Source: Rachicladosporium sp. CCFEE 5018 (Eukaryota > Ascomycota > Dothideomycetes > Cladosporiales > Cladosporiaceae). Taken from it: 64,000 nt of DNA. The notes under the pieces were generated by a model that was not told where the DNA came from, did no database searches, and saw only the letters and a program-made list of their open reading frames with translations. A program made the translations under genes and the position numbers. Location of the stretch: positions 1 through 64,000 of the forward strand of contig KZ111159.1 in NCBI GenBank assembly GCA_002077045.2. Reading direction: 5' to 3'. This document shows positions 20,712 through 31,230 of the stretch, piece after piece. Position 1 is the stretch's first letter; the number at the start of each line of letters is the position of its first letter.

Positions 20712-21928
20712 ATGTCGCGCTCTGATACGAATGCAGACTACTTCTTCCAAACCTCCGCCTCCATAGAGCAAATTGAACGCCGCAAAGCAAAATCAAAAAA
20801 CACCCTCGGACGACCGATAAAACTCCCGTCGAAAATCCTAGCAGTTCTCGCAGACCCCTACGATGAGCGAGCCGTCTACGTCGCCGAAGCAGCCGGCGAG
20901 CTGAAGCGGGTCGTACTTGAGGTAGGTGGCCCAATCTGTCGAATTTCACAGCTCCTACTAACGCCATCCCTCAGACCGGCGAACAAATCCCAGTCTCCCA
21001 TCACACCGCCCCTCTAACCTCCCTAGCTTTAACGCCCTCCGGCCAACGCCTCTTTACAGGCTGCTGGGACAAGCAGATCTACAGCACAGACTTCGAGTCC
21101 GGCGAGTCCGCCACTCTCACCGGCCACACAGATTTCGTAAAATGCCTCCTTGCCACCTCCATCTCGGGTGTCGATGTCTTGATCTCCGGAGGCTCGGACG
21201 CAACGATCATAGTCTGGAATCTGGAGACTAGCAAGCCGCGGTTCAAGTTAAAGGGGCATGGCAAGGCGGTATTGGGATTGGCTATTGATCCGGTGAGTTT
21301 ACCTGCGAGTTCGAATTTGCCGGGGAAGGACTTTGTGCTGTTTTCTGCTAGTTCGGATCGTGAGATTCGACGGTGGAGGGTTGGATTGGAGAAGGGCTTT
21401 GAGGAGCCTGAGAGTCTGGAGAAGGCTATCACTGTGCATGAGACTTCTGTCTACTCGTTGGCTTTTGACTCCGACGGCGATATGTGGACTGCGAGTGCGG
21501 ATCGGACGGCACAGCATTTGGTCAGGGAGAGGGGGTGGGAGAGCGATACGGTGCTCGAGCATGGGGACTTTGTGACGGATGTGCTTGTTGCTGAGGATCT
21601 TGGGCTGGTCGTGACGGCTTGTAGGGACGAGGGCGTGAGGGTGTGGGATATGAGCAGCGGAGAGTTGGTAGTGGACTACCAGGGGCATTTCGAGGACGTC
21701 ACAGGGCTAGTCAGGGCAGGTACGAGTACGGTTGTAAGTGTGAGTATTGACGGGACCCTACGGCAATGGAGTCTTGATCGGGTAGAGATAGGGCGATATG
21801 TCAAAGAGATGGAAGATGAGAAACACAGTGGTGGAGCGGTGCAGACTAAAGTGGAAAAGTCGAAGAAGCCGGCGCTCAGTGCTGAGGAGGAGGCTGAGTT
21901 GGCTGAGCTGATGGATGAAGATGACTGA
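20712..21928 (+). CDS. WD40-repeat protein (copy 1)
   Basis: Two exons, 20712-20921 and 20975-21928, with a 53-nt GTAGGT..CAG intron in phase 0, give 387 residues. Several WD40 blades are visible: TGCWDKQIYSTD, a GHTDFVKCLL block, SGGSDATIIVWNLETS, ASSDREIRRW, ASADRTAQHL, VTACRDEGVRVWDMSSG and VSIDGTLRQWSLD. This fits one seven-blade propeller filling most of the protein. The C-terminus is acidic and Lys/Glu-rich (about 340-387), ending EEEAELAELMDEDD. WD40 propellers are protein-interaction platforms; I do not recognise the specific orthologue. The same gene, cut by the window end, follows the second LPMO copy. Confidence 0.87.
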
Positions 21929-22223
21929 TCGTGTGTCCATACAGAAGGTCCAGCGTTGCTCGTCGCCGGCCGAGAAGTTCTTGCTAGCTTAGCACCCATG
22001 GGTATACGTCACCCTGTCCCACTGTCCCTCCCTCAATCCCCTCAACACCGAAGTCCAGTCTCCCCTGTCCACTACCGCGTCCCTTCGTCTGGCATAGAAC
22101 AGCCCCAAGTGCCCACGACCCGTTTCAGCATCGTGTCCTCCTTTCACGACCAGTAATCCCCTCTGCTCAGTCACGCTCACACCAAGCGAATGCAACTTCG
22201 CTCTGATTACGCTGAACAGGTCA

Positions 22224-22621
22224 TCATAGCTCCATCGACTCAGAGAGCACGATCGGATCCATCACCTTACGTGCTGTAGGAATGCCTCGATCCGGTAACA
22301 AGACGTTCGGTTGCAGGTAGCGGATTTTGATTAACACTATGAAGGCGTCCGGTCGATAACGTTCCGACGGCGTGGCGTTGCGAGTATATGGTAGAGGAGA
22401 CTGACGTACGCCTTCAGACTCAGGTTGAGCTGGCCTTGGTGGCTCTGACATTCGTACGGCCCGCAGATTGGGGAAGATGTGGATGATACTCATGTCCATC
22501 GCTGCAAGCTCGATGGCTTCCGACTGGACTCTCTGCCATTCCGTCAAATCGTGCTGATATGTTAGTATTGGACACCGACTTGACCGCAGACTGATACGCT
22601 TCGCTGCAGTTCAGTGTACAT
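22224..22621 (-). CDS. Unrecognised small protein, tentative two-exon model
   Basis: A plausible start at 22621 gives exon 1 22621-22598 (MYTELQRS); a 44-nt intron with GTATCA donor and TACTAAC branch site close to the CAG acceptor leads to exon 2 22553-22224, 117 residues in all. The N-terminal part (TEWQRVQSEAIELAAMDMS) looks helical and coding-like. Downstream, 22250-21989 has another open minus-strand frame with coding-like composition (SYDDLFSVIRAKLHSLG... ending in a stop at 21989), but I found no consensus intron that joins it in frame. Either the gene has a further unusual splice, or a frameshift separates the two parts. I do not recognise the family. Confidence 0.4.
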
Positions 22622-22732
22622 CTCTGCGGAGGCAGACTCTCCCTATTGACCAGTAGCATACATCCAGCCCTTGGCTATAGCCCAGTTCAACAGTGAAGAT
22701 ACCCACCAAGCGCCTGACGCCATTCACATCGC

Positions 22733-23418
22733 TCAAGATAGCCTCACGTACCAAAACAACACGATCAGAAATGCAAAGAACCCAACCCAAATCCTCCATC
22801 CTACCCCAGTGCTCTCAGCCATCCTTAACATCCTGGTCATAGTCCCCTTCAACCTCCTACTCGTGCCCTCAAAACCATCATTCATCTTCTCTGCTAGCGC
22901 ACTCGAGTCTCGGATCTCGTCTCCAATAGCCACAGTGATCTATCCGACCCGTATCAGCACCCTGGCCACCATAATCCTCAGCCGGGGAGGTCGTGACTTA
23001 CGTCCTTCAACATCCTCACCTTCCCCATCATAACGCTAACCTGCTCATCATTCTGACTCTCCAGCTCATCCAGCACAGCCCCGCTATACTGCCCCTTGCG
23101 ATTTGGCGTCGCGGGCCTGAACCCACCGTCCTCACTGTGCCGCTCACCGGGGTATGCGCTGAAAGCCGGCCCGCCTGAAGGCTCGGGGTTCAGATGTGCG
23201 TCGTGGTTGTAGGGCGAAGAGTTGTAGACTGGGAGGGGCGAGTTGCGGGAAGAGGTTCGGGGAGGGGCGGAGGAGTCGGAGGTTGGGCGCGAGCGGGCGG
23301 ATTGGGACTCGTAGGAGGAGAAGAGGGAGTTGCGGGAGTCGCGTTGGGGGAATCTGCGAATCTATCAGGCGTGATTCGAGGCGGAGCGACAGTGACTTGA
23401 GGCTTACCTTGACGCCAT
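22733..23418 (-). CDS. BET1: ER-Golgi SNARE Bet1
   Basis: Three exons, 23418-23408 (11 nt), 23353-23002 and 22939-22733, give 189 residues; introns are 54 and 62 nt. The splice into exon 2 uses the CAG at 23354-23356, which restores the family start MASRFPQRDSRNSLFSSY. Bet1 is a Qc-SNARE in the ER-to-Golgi fusion complex. Residues 1-100 are a disordered Ser/Pro-rich region. The SNARE motif covers about 105-165 (LDELESQNDEQVSVMMGKVRML..., then DEIRDSSALAEKMNDGF) and the tail anchor is the hydrophobic segment WRIWVGFFAFLIVLFWYV at the C-terminus. The micro-exon carrying the start codon is easily missed by gene finders. Confidence 0.92.
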
Positions 23419-23746
23419 GGCGAAGAGTCGCAGTGGTGCTCAGGGCTGACGTTGTTTCAATGCTCGGAGATAAACTTTGGTGTTTCCGGAGTGTGGATCC
23501 TTTGTTAGTGAATGAACTGTGTAGGCACACATTCGTCAAGTCGACAGCACTATATTGTGGATGTCTCTGGATCACGAAAGGCAGTAAAGGTTGCCAGTCA
23601 CTGATCGTGGACTCTGCCTGGTGTCATCCGATTACCGCAACGTCAGCAATACGGACACGTGGCGGAGTCCGTCAAGTATGCAGATGTCAGACTGCTTTAT
23701 GCTACATGCTCTAGATATATGTCGTTCATCCCGCTGTCTCAGCGCC
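23419..23746. other. Spacer between BET1 start and PEX16 stop
   Basis: The 328 bp lie downstream of PEX16 and upstream of BET1 on the minus strand and must contain the BET1 promoter. Overlapping short frames on both strands show no protein similarity that I recognise. Confidence 0.45.
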
Positions 23747-24960
23747 CTACAAAGTCGCCGTAGGGAAATAATATTGATCCCACAAAAAGTCGTAATCTTC
23801 CACGAAGCCTCCTACCATATCCAGGATCGGCTTCCCCTTCAACTTCGCGGCAGCTCCCAAAATCACACCTCTCGTGACGTTCTCGTAGAAAGCGCCTCTC
23901 ATGCTCCACCACGCCATGCCCCATCCCCTCTTCTTCAGCTCATCTCTCTCAAGCTGCGTCAAGCCCCTTGCGCCGCCCGGCCGTCGAGTCTCTAAGTCAC
24001 GGCTCGCCAATTGTCGTGCACCGTACTCGATTGACAGACCAAGAAGCCATGGCCGCCAGTCTGCTTTCCCTCTGCCGTCGGCTCGTTGCGACCAATAGGC
24101 TAGTGCTGAGGCGTAGATGACTGGGCGCAGGATGTAGAGCACTTCTGCCGCTTCGCCGAGGCCCGAGACGCGGTGCAGGAGGGCTTTGGGCGGTTTGATG
24201 TCGTCTGCTGTTAGTACCTTCGACAACAGATACGAGGATATGTCTTCCGAGCTGGGCAACGGGGGTAACGTGAGTGACGTGCGCGGCATGGTCCATCGCT
24301 CTGAGCCAGCGAGAGAGAAGTCCGTCTTCTCTGAGGTCGGTGATGGCAGTGCCTCTTCATCCGGTGCTGGTTTCTCCTCCACCACCTCCCTTTCCGGTAA
24401 CGGTGGATTGAGCAGCGGTCTCGAGTTCGTCAACCGCATCAGTATAAGCCTACACAGTGCTTTAACGGCTTCCAGCAATATCACTACCCTCCACCTCGCC
24501 TTCTCCCCCCGCCGCTTGGCCATCATCTCCAGCAATAGCTCCGTGAACTGTACGACCTGTAACGACACCGCTGTCCGTCGATAGAGTGCGCTCTTCTGCG
24601 TGTAGAATCTGGTGTACCGATTATGCGCCGTCTGAGGTCTTCGTTGCGGGCCATGCGCCTGCGCACCGGAGAGGAGATTGTCATGGTACAGGGATAGGAG
24701 TTGGACGCCGGAGTTGAGGGATTCGGATGCGATTTCGGATTCTCTGAAGCGACCTGATACTGTTCAGCTAATACGATGATAGTCAGGAAAGATGCGAGAG
24801 CCTTACCAGGTATTATATACGTGAGCGACCGTAATGCGCCCTCGACCTGACCCACTGCGCCTGCGTTCTTGGTGATGAAGTCGCCGTACTTGTTGATCCA
24901 CTTCGGGGGGAGCTTGATGGCGAATTTGGTATGGTCGGCGGCCTGCTTGAGGCGCTCCAT
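23747..24960 (-). CDS. PEX16: Peroxisomal membrane biogenesis protein Pex16
   Basis: Two exons, 24960-24807 and 24753-23747, with a 53-nt GTAAGG..CAG intron, give 386 residues. The join restores the family block SLTYIIPGRFRESEIASESL. Pex16 is an integral membrane protein needed for peroxisome assembly, acting with Pex3 and Pex19 in membrane-protein insertion. Visible features are the N-terminal helix with KNAGAVGQVEGALRSLTYIIPG, the central HDNLL segment, a Pro/Glu/Ser-rich linker near 180-230, and the conserved C-terminal part with RPVIYASALAYW and WSMRGAFYENVTRG. The length is in the usual range for filamentous fungi. Confidence 0.94.
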
Positions 24961-25417
24961 ATTGAACGCACGTGAAGGGTTGGAGATGGTTCAACGCAGT
25001 CTCGTCGACAGTCGCATGTTCACTTATCAGTGATGTCGACAAGGATGACGCGACCCTAGAGACCGAGGCCCAACGGCGCGTCTACACCTAAATTAACGTG
25101 GCTGGCACGAGATCGATCTACTGCTATATATGAACTCAAAGCTATCTCTGGGTATTGATGGATGCTTTTCTGAACTCGATAGAACTACCGTTGTGTATCT
25201 AAATCGACTACCTGCTTCTTCGTTGCATACGCAGTGGAGCGCAGTGTCACCGAAAGGACTCCAGCAAGCTTTCCCAGCGCGTTGCACAAGCAATGATCAT
25301 GACGTTCAGCACGGTAAGGACAGTCTGAATGTATTCAACGTTGCGTTGATTTCTTTTGCTTCTTCACTTACTCTCCTCGTCGCCACTTGTATCCCAGAAG
25401 ATCGCGTATCAGCGACC
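24961..25417. promoter_or_regulatory. Divergent promoter region PEX16 / dehydrogenase
   Basis: These 457 bp separate the start codons of two divergent genes. The dehydrogenase frame stays open upstream to 25130, but that extension is not SDR-like and the fold begins right at MPTIVISGAGSG, so I treat it as leader. A pyrimidine-rich stretch (25350-25400) precedes the start. Confidence 0.45.
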
Positions 25418-26140
25418 ATGCCTACCATCGTAATCAGCGGCGCCGGCTCAGGCATCGGAAACACCTTCGTCGAGCATTATGGCAAGGCCTCCTCCAATAC
25501 GATCCACGCCCTCGATAGAGTGTGGTACGAAGAAGTCAAAGACAGCGACAATGCCGCCAAAGTTCACCAGCACACCGTCGATACCTCCGATCAAGCCTCC
25601 GTCGAGAAATTCAAGTCCTCGATAGGGGATGCCCCAATCGACCTGTTCATCCACTCGGCAGCCGTGCGCGGTCTCAACCCCGAGATCACCAAGAATGATC
25701 CACTGCCAGCAAACGCAGAGACCCTCGAAGTAGTCGTGCCGGATATCTTCCGCGAGGCATTGCTTTCGAACGTCCTGGGGTCGTTCATGCTGATCCGTGC
25801 ACTTCTACCCAACCTGAAGGCATCCAAGGAGAAGCCGAAATGCATCGTCATGACTTCCGGGATGGGCAGCATAGCCAACAACAGCGGAGGCGCTTATGCG
25901 TACGGGTCCAGCAAAGCGGCTCTCAACTATGTGGTTAAGAGCTTCACCCATGATGTGCCCGAAGTTATGTTCGCGTCGATTCATCCAGGGAAGGTCGATA
26001 CGAGAATGACGCATGTGAGAGAGGAGGGCGCGATTGATCCGGAGGAGGCGGTGGATTTGATGTTACCGATCATTGACAAGCTTACGCCTGAGCAGAGTGG
26101 GATGTATGTGGATCGTAACGGGAAAGGTATCCCGTGGTAG
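25418..26140 (+). CDS. Short-chain dehydrogenase/reductase
   Basis: Single exon of 240 residues from ATG 25418. It is a classical-size SDR with a Rossmann nucleotide-binding motif at the very N-terminus (SGAGSGIG, 7-14), a VDTSD segment that would bind adenine, an HSAAV block replacing the usual NNAG, and the active-site pattern MTSGMGS followed by YAYGSSK in which Tyr and Lys are spaced as in the family. The end carries a HPGKVDTRM motif, common in SDRs with NAD(P)-dependent activity. The substrate cannot be inferred. The gene is convergent with the HD-domain gene, 208 bp apart. Confidence 0.9.
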   Translation: MPTIVISGAGSGIGNTFVEHYGKASSNTIHALDRVWYEEVKDSDNAAKVHQHTVDTSDQASVEKFKSSIGDAPIDLFIHSAAVRGLNPEITKNDPLPANAETLEVVVPDIFREALLSNVLGSFMLIRALLPNLKASKEKPKCIVMTSGMGSIANNSGGAYAYGSSKAALNYVVKSFTHDVPEVMFASIHPGKVDTRMTHVREEGAIDPEEAVDLMLPIIDKLTPEQSGMYVDRNGKGIPW

Positions 26141-26348
26141 GGCTGTGGCCATCTCGGAGCCGGAAATATGCGGCCCTCCATGGAGAAGAGCTACAGGCCA
26201 ATGGCGTGCTTGATATCTCCAGCTCTCAGTTGGTGGAGCGCGACGGTGCCGTAGAGAGGCAGTGTTGAGCGCGAGATGTTGATCTTCGGGAATCCTGGTA
26301 ATGCCCAAGGGAGGATGATGGCCCAAAAGCAGTGGAGTAGCGTCAAGC

Positions 26349-27029
26349 TCACGAGACCAGACCATGCTCCTCCTCCCACCAAACCCTAAACTCAATCAAC
26401 CTCTGCGTCCGCTCAGCAGCCATCATCTTCCCGGTCTCAGTCTTCATCATCCCCTCGATCCTCTCCAGCTTATCACTGAAATGATCAATGCAACCTCCCA
26501 ACCCCCTGTCCCCAGCTTTCGCCCCTCCGAAAGCAAAGCACCTAGCAATCCCCACAGCGCCAATAGCATCCAGTCGGTCAGCATCCTGCACGATGGCTAG
26601 TTCCGGGTGTGCGGCCACGATCGCCTTGACGAGCTGCGGTCGCTTGACCTCGGAGGAGTAGGATACATGCTCCACGAGCAACGCTACCTTCGAGACAAAT
26701 CGAGGCGGACAGCCATTCTTCTGCAGCACGTCTACAATCATCGTCTCCGCGTTCTCGCCGGGTTGGAGGTACTTCTTGTCGCCTACGTCGTGTAGGAGGG
26801 CGGCCAAGATTATAGCCTGCTTGTGGAGTTTCTTCCAGGGGTTTGCAGCCAGTTCCTCAGTGTGAATGTGTTTGGCTATGGCTAGGACACGAATTATGTG
26901 GGACATATCGTGGGATATATCGTAGCGAGACATGTAGTCTTTGACGTAGGCGTAGACGCCTTTGTAGAGGTCTGAGTCTTCGAAGTCACGGGGGGATGTT
27001 GTTAGGGTGGGAGATGCTGGGGAGGCCAT
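26349..27029 (-). CDS. HD-domain metal-dependent phosphohydrolase
   Basis: Single exon of 226 residues from the ATG at 27029 (MASPASPTLT). The frame extends upstream to 27353, but that part is low in similarity and lies in the promoter shared with RPN8. The HD superfamily signature is present: a His in SHDMSHIIRVLAIAKHI, the HD pair in AALLHDVGDKK, and a later Asp in VQDADRLDAIGAVGIAR. This arrangement resembles the small bacterial YedJ-like and fungal HD proteins that hydrolyse phosphate esters; the natural substrate is unknown. The C-terminal WWEEEHGL tail is short and charged. Confidence 0.9.
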   Translation of the reverse strand: MASPASPTLTTSPRDFEDSDLYKGVYAYVKDYMSRYDISHDMSHIIRVLAIAKHIHTEELAANPWKKLHKQAIILAALLHDVGDKKYLQPGENAETMIVDVLQKNGCPPRFVSKVALLVEHVSYSSEVKRPQLVKAIVAAHPELAIVQDADRLDAIGAVGIARCFAFGGAKAGDRGLGGCIDHFSDKLERIEGMMKTETGKMMAAERTQRLIEFRVWWEEEHGLVS

Positions 27030-27383
27030 GACTGCTGCCGTGTTGTGAGCGACGACCTTGTCTGTTTCCAGAGCACTTGAGAGGGCCGGCTTTCCCACAG
27101 CACAGTGGTTCTGGTAACTCGGATCTAGTATCGTTGTCCATGTCAGTGACATGTGGTAGCCTGAAGGTCCACCGTTACAAAGGCAATGAATCGCGTGCAC
27201 ATATGAGGAGTCCGTGCACATTGAAGGCAGGCGGCTCTGCGCAACGCGGCAACGAAGCTCGACTTTCCGATCGATTGTGCATGAAATGATGCTAGCACGA
27301 GACACTTTGAATACTCCATCCTCAATCGAATCAGAGGCTCTGCTACTTCCCAATCGACCACACTGAATGCAATAACCTTCACG
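27030..27383. promoter_or_regulatory. Divergent promoter between HD protein and RPN8
   Basis: The 354 bp between the two start codons contain both promoters. No further gene is supported. Confidence 0.45.
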
Positions 27384-28596
27384 ATGCCCTCCACTACCAC
27401 GGAAACCCTCGCCATCGTCAACCGAACCGTCACAGTCGCGCCTCTCGTGCTTCTCTCAGCAGCAGATCATTACGGCCGCTCAGCAAAAGGCACACGGAAA
27501 CGAGTGCTAGGGGTACTACTAGGGCAGAATGATGGCAAAAGCGTGCGAGTGTCGAACAGCTTCGCTGGTGCGCTGATCAATAATAATCACCAAAGTCGCA
27601 AACGCTGACGGACTAAACAGTGCCCTTTGAGGAAGACGAGAAGGACCCATCAGTGTGGTTCATCGACCACAACTACATCGAGTCGATGAACGATATGTTC
27701 AAGAAAGTGAATGCGCGGGAAAAGCTCATAGGATGGTATCATTCGGGGCCGAAGCTGAGGGCGAGTGATTTGGAGATCAATGAGCTGTTCAAGCGGTACA
27801 CGCCGAATCCGCTGTTGGTGATCATAGATGTTCATCCGCAGGATGTGGGTGTGCCGACGGATGCATACTTCGCAGTGGAGGAGATCAAGGACGTGAGTTG
27901 CATCTGTACTCTGAGCGGGTGCGGTGCATTGGCTGACAGACACTACAGGACGGCACAACAACCTCGAAAACCTTCGTGCACACACCCAGCACGATCGAAG
28001 CCGAAGAAGCCGAAGAGATCGGCGTCGAGCACCTCCTCCGCGACATTCGCGATGTCGCGGTCGGCACCCTCTCCACACGCATAACCTCCCAACTCCAATC
28101 ATTGCAAGGCCTACACCTCCGACTGCAAGACATAAGTAAATACCTGCAAAAGGTCCTCGACGGCGACTTGCCAGTAAACCACGCCATCCTCGGCAACCTC
28201 CAAGACGTCTTCAACCTCCTTCCGAACCTCACAACCCCCAAAGTCGCAGCAAAAGATCTACCAAGTATCAACGGCCAAGTAAATGGCAGCGTTGGACTCG
28301 CCGGTGGAACGTCAGAGAACACTGAGCTAGCGAGCGCGATGAGCATCAAGACGAATGATCAGTTGATGTCGATATACTTGTCGAGTTTGATCAGGGCGAT
28401 CACGGCTTTCCATGATTTGATCGATAACAAGATCCAGAATAAGCGGATGGCGGATGATGAGGACCAGAAGAAGGATGAGGAGCAGATCAAGAAGGAGGAG
28501 AAGTTGATGTTGAATGGGACGGGGGAGAAGGCTGGGAAGGAGGGGAAGGCGGAGGAGTCGAGTAAGAAGGAGGAGAAGGGGAAGAAGAAGGGGTGA
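27384..28596 (+). CDS. RPN8: 26S proteasome regulatory lid subunit Rpn8
   Basis: Three exons, 27384-27567, 27621-27892 and 27949-28596 (introns 53 and 56 nt), give 367 residues. Rpn8 is the non-catalytic MPN partner of the deubiquitinase Rpn11 in the proteasome lid. The MPN domain (about 15-155) shows VTVAPLVLLSAADHYGR, RKRVLGVLLG, SNSFAVPFEED (rebuilt across intron 1), IGWYHSGPKL and LVIIDVHPQD; a complete JAMM zinc motif is not present, as expected. DDGTTTSKTF is restored across intron 2. The linker and C-terminal helices (EEIGVEHLLRDIRD) complex with Rpn11 and the lid bundle. The C-terminal 60 residues are an unusually Lys/Glu-rich tail. Confidence 0.97.
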
Positions 28597-28748
28597 AGAG
28601 GTCAGATGTCGGACGTCTGATCATGGCACGCTAGCAAAGCATGTGGCGTACGTGCTGCTCCGAGGTGCCAATAGTCACGTTCAGCGAAGGCAGTCTTGAA
28701 GTCGGCTGGCTTTAGACACCTTGATACGCAGCTGCGCTGGCGGGCTCT

Positions 28749-28773
28749 AGGCTTTGCATAAGGCGCAAAGCCT
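28749..28773. terminator. 9-bp perfect hairpin between convergent genes
   Basis: AGGCTTTGC (28749-28757) and its exact reverse complement GCAAAGCCT (28765-28773) enclose a 7-nt loop; a flanking GGCTC / GAGCC pair could extend the stem with a bulge. It lies between the stops of the convergent RPN8 and SWIM genes. Fungal transcripts do not need such terminators, so a role in transcription end formation is only a guess. Confidence 0.4.
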
Positions 28774-28861
28774 AATAGCTACGAGCCAGAGCAGTCAGCT
28801 ACAGCGCAGCAGCATGACTAGCAAGTACACCTCACGAACACCATCACCTCAATGCTTCCCT

Positions 28862-29524
28862 TCAGTCTCCCCATCCCCCAGCCCACCCAGCCATCTCTTC
28901 CCTCCCCACTTCCCTTTCCTCCACCATCCCCCTCGCAAAACCCCCGCACTTCTCAGCAAGCACACAAGCGAGTAAGTGCTTGCACACCGGCGCCTCCACT
29001 CCCCTCCCTAGTCCCCCAAACACCCAGCCATGCTTTGCCACAGTGCTATCGACGTCTTTGGCTGAGAACACGTCGGAAGGGTCAGAAGCCGGTGCGGTGG
29101 CAGGAAAAGCTGAGAATGCGAATGCAGGGCAAGAGCAGCTCCAGCTGTTGAGGAGGACTTCGTAGTAAGTCGGAGACTGCAGAGTGCGGTGCTTGGAACG
29201 AGGATGAGTCGAGGGAGGCTGGGCAGAGCGGACGTAGTAAATGGAGTACTCCAGCCGTGCTGATGGGTCTACAGAGTCCGGATTCGAAGACGTCGTGGCA
29301 CTGTCCTCTTTGACCGACTTCAGGCGCGTCACGAGGCCGCAATCGAGGAGGTCGAGGGCTGGCAGGAGCTCGTTGGGAAAAAGGGTGTATAGGGTCAGGA
29401 AAGTGGACTTGGTTTGCGCGTCTGTGGATGCGAGAGACTCTGTGCGGTCGGACGCGGAGGCCGGCGTGGTTGAGGAGATGAGGGCTGTCGTGAGGTGTCT
29501 GTAGGATGGCAACCGATTTGACAT
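28862..29524 (-). CDS. SWIM-type zinc-finger protein, possibly Sws1/ZSWIM7-like
   Basis: Single exon of 220 residues. A SWIM zinc finger is visible: Cys130-x-Cys132 in SWSCSCPAF and, after a ~48-residue loop, Cys181-x-His183 in PVCKHLLACVLAEKC. SWIM domains bind DNA or proteins; small fungal proteins with one SWIM motif near the C-terminus include Sws1 of the Shu complex, which promotes Rad51-dependent recombination. The size and motif position suggest this, but the rest of the protein is too divergent to be sure. The N-terminal ~100 residues are helical with a low-complexity Ser/Thr/Asp part. The C-terminus is Gly/Trp/Glu rich. Confidence 0.75.
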   Translation of the reverse strand: MSNRLPSYRHLTTALISSTTPASASDRTESLASTDAQTKSTFLTLYTLFPNELLPALDLLDCGLVTRLKSVKEDSATTSSNPDSVDPSARLEYSIYYVRSAQPPSTHPRSKHRTLQSPTYYEVLLNSWSCSCPAFAFSAFPATAPASDPSDVFSAKDVDSTVAKHGWVFGGLGRGVEAPVCKHLLACVLAEKCGGFARGMVEEREVGREEMAGWAGGWGD

Positions 29525-31230
29525 TTGGCTTTGCCGTTGTGCTGTTAGCGTCTAGTCGTCGACGGACCTGCAGTGGCGTATCTCTTCAAAATGGCATGGA
29601 TAGAGTATTTGCTGGGTCGTTGCGGTGCCGATCGACTCCCTTCATTGAAAACTAGATATATCTTCAAAAGAACAGTTCGGAAAGATGTGAACGTAGAGAT
29701 AGAAAGAGCGACCTATAGCCTAGCGTAGCTGCCGTCTATAGCGAAGACATCTATATTCGAGATCTTTCACACCCTTTTAACGCCAAGTCACTCTGCTTTA
29801 GCCATGTTCAATGTGAGAGAGAAGTAGGTGAGGACATGATGAAGTTCATATCGACAGGGCCTCAACTCCGATCTAACGGATGTGGCTGCGGCAGGGCAAG
29901 CCACCATCGCCAGTAATGCGATTCTGCATCGAAAGTCTAGACCCTATCGTCCTATCTTCAGACACACACCTCGCGACAAGGCGTGACTGACATGTGACCA
30001 GCGCCGATCGCGACGTAGCCGCGTCTCATGCCACTCGTCAGGACCTGCTGCCGCCTCCCTATGCTTCACAAATCGTCACGCGGGGTTGCGCGGGTGCCAT
30101 TGAGTCGCGAGACGTGGCATGTACGCCAATGGAGCTCGCATTGCACCCTGTCGCGCCCCAGGCAATCAGCCTTGCCTCGTAGGCGGAGTGATGAGGCCGC
30201 CAATCCGCCAGGAAGCCAATGCTACAGGCATCCTTCGCTGAGATGAGACGCAAGGCCAACACGACAAAGGCACGCAACCGCCAATGGCCTTGCTCGCATA
30301 GACGCGGCTACATTCGATTGCACACGAGAGCTGTGCAAACGAGGCACACTCACCGGAGTAGGGCGGCCGCTCTCCAATGGAGCTTGCTACAGCTGACCAG
30401 AACACTCGGCGTCAGTTTGCTGCATCTGGCGAATCACATGCGCCTTCGATGTGGCGCAGGCGTACGGCCTCGTTGGCCGGTGTGCGAGAATCGCGAGGGC
30501 CGCGAAGCAAATATACGACGAGATGGAATCAGCGCTCATCCGAACGCGACGGATGACGAAGGCTCTCGCAAGACTAACTCATGGAGCAAACGGAGTTTGC
30601 GTCAATGGAAGCGCCGCGGATGCAGAGAAGTGGCGATCGGAACGGGATCGGAAAGGCAGCCAAGCCGCGCACTCACGTTTGGCATTTCTGAGTCACATTC
30701 ACACCACCTCACCTCACACACACCGGCGGCCCAAATTCAACTCCGGGACCATTGGAAGCTCTTACGGGCGCAGCACCTGACACAATGCCAACTATTGCAG
30801 CCAATGGCGAGTCACCTCAGCATGACAGCGCTTGTCCTTCTGCCAAGTTCGAACTCCTTCGACAGGCGATTTGCGGTGCAATTGTCAGCCTTCTTGCTCG
30901 CTGTCACATGCGCCCCTTGCGACTGCCTGTCTCGCATTAGTCGCCTGGAACGCGACTTTCGCATTGTAGCCCAAGCTAAGTCATCCGCATCACGACCAGT
31001 CATTCACTGTTATTGTGGCAGCCTAGCCTGTACCGAGCCTATCCACATCCATTGACTTCGATGTGCTGTTGTGGCACCACTAGGCCACCACGACCATTTG
31101 CCTTTCTGTCTCAGTCACTCGATCACTCATAACCCTTTACACATCTCTGACATTACTTGCGCTTCCCCTTTGCTCCCTTTGCATTTCTTGCTTACCTATC
31201 GGTACACATCCAATCGCTCGGACTTAGCGG
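29525..31230. promoter_or_regulatory. Long divergent intergenic region with clustered CCAAT boxes
   Basis: The 1.7 kb between the SWIM gene (-) and the SWIRM gene (+) contain several CCAAT or ATTGG pentamers (30126, 30200, 30216, 30281, 30374, 30751, 30801), more than expected by chance. A plus-strand frame of 278 codons (30219-31055) exists, but its composition is basic and irregular, and overlapping frames are equally open; I do not call it a gene. Confidence 0.4.

Noticed and set aside
30219..31055. 278-codon plus-strand frame in the SWIM/SWIRM intergenic region
   Set aside because: Basic, irregular composition, other frames equally open, no motif, no intron signals; looks like chance openness at this GC content.
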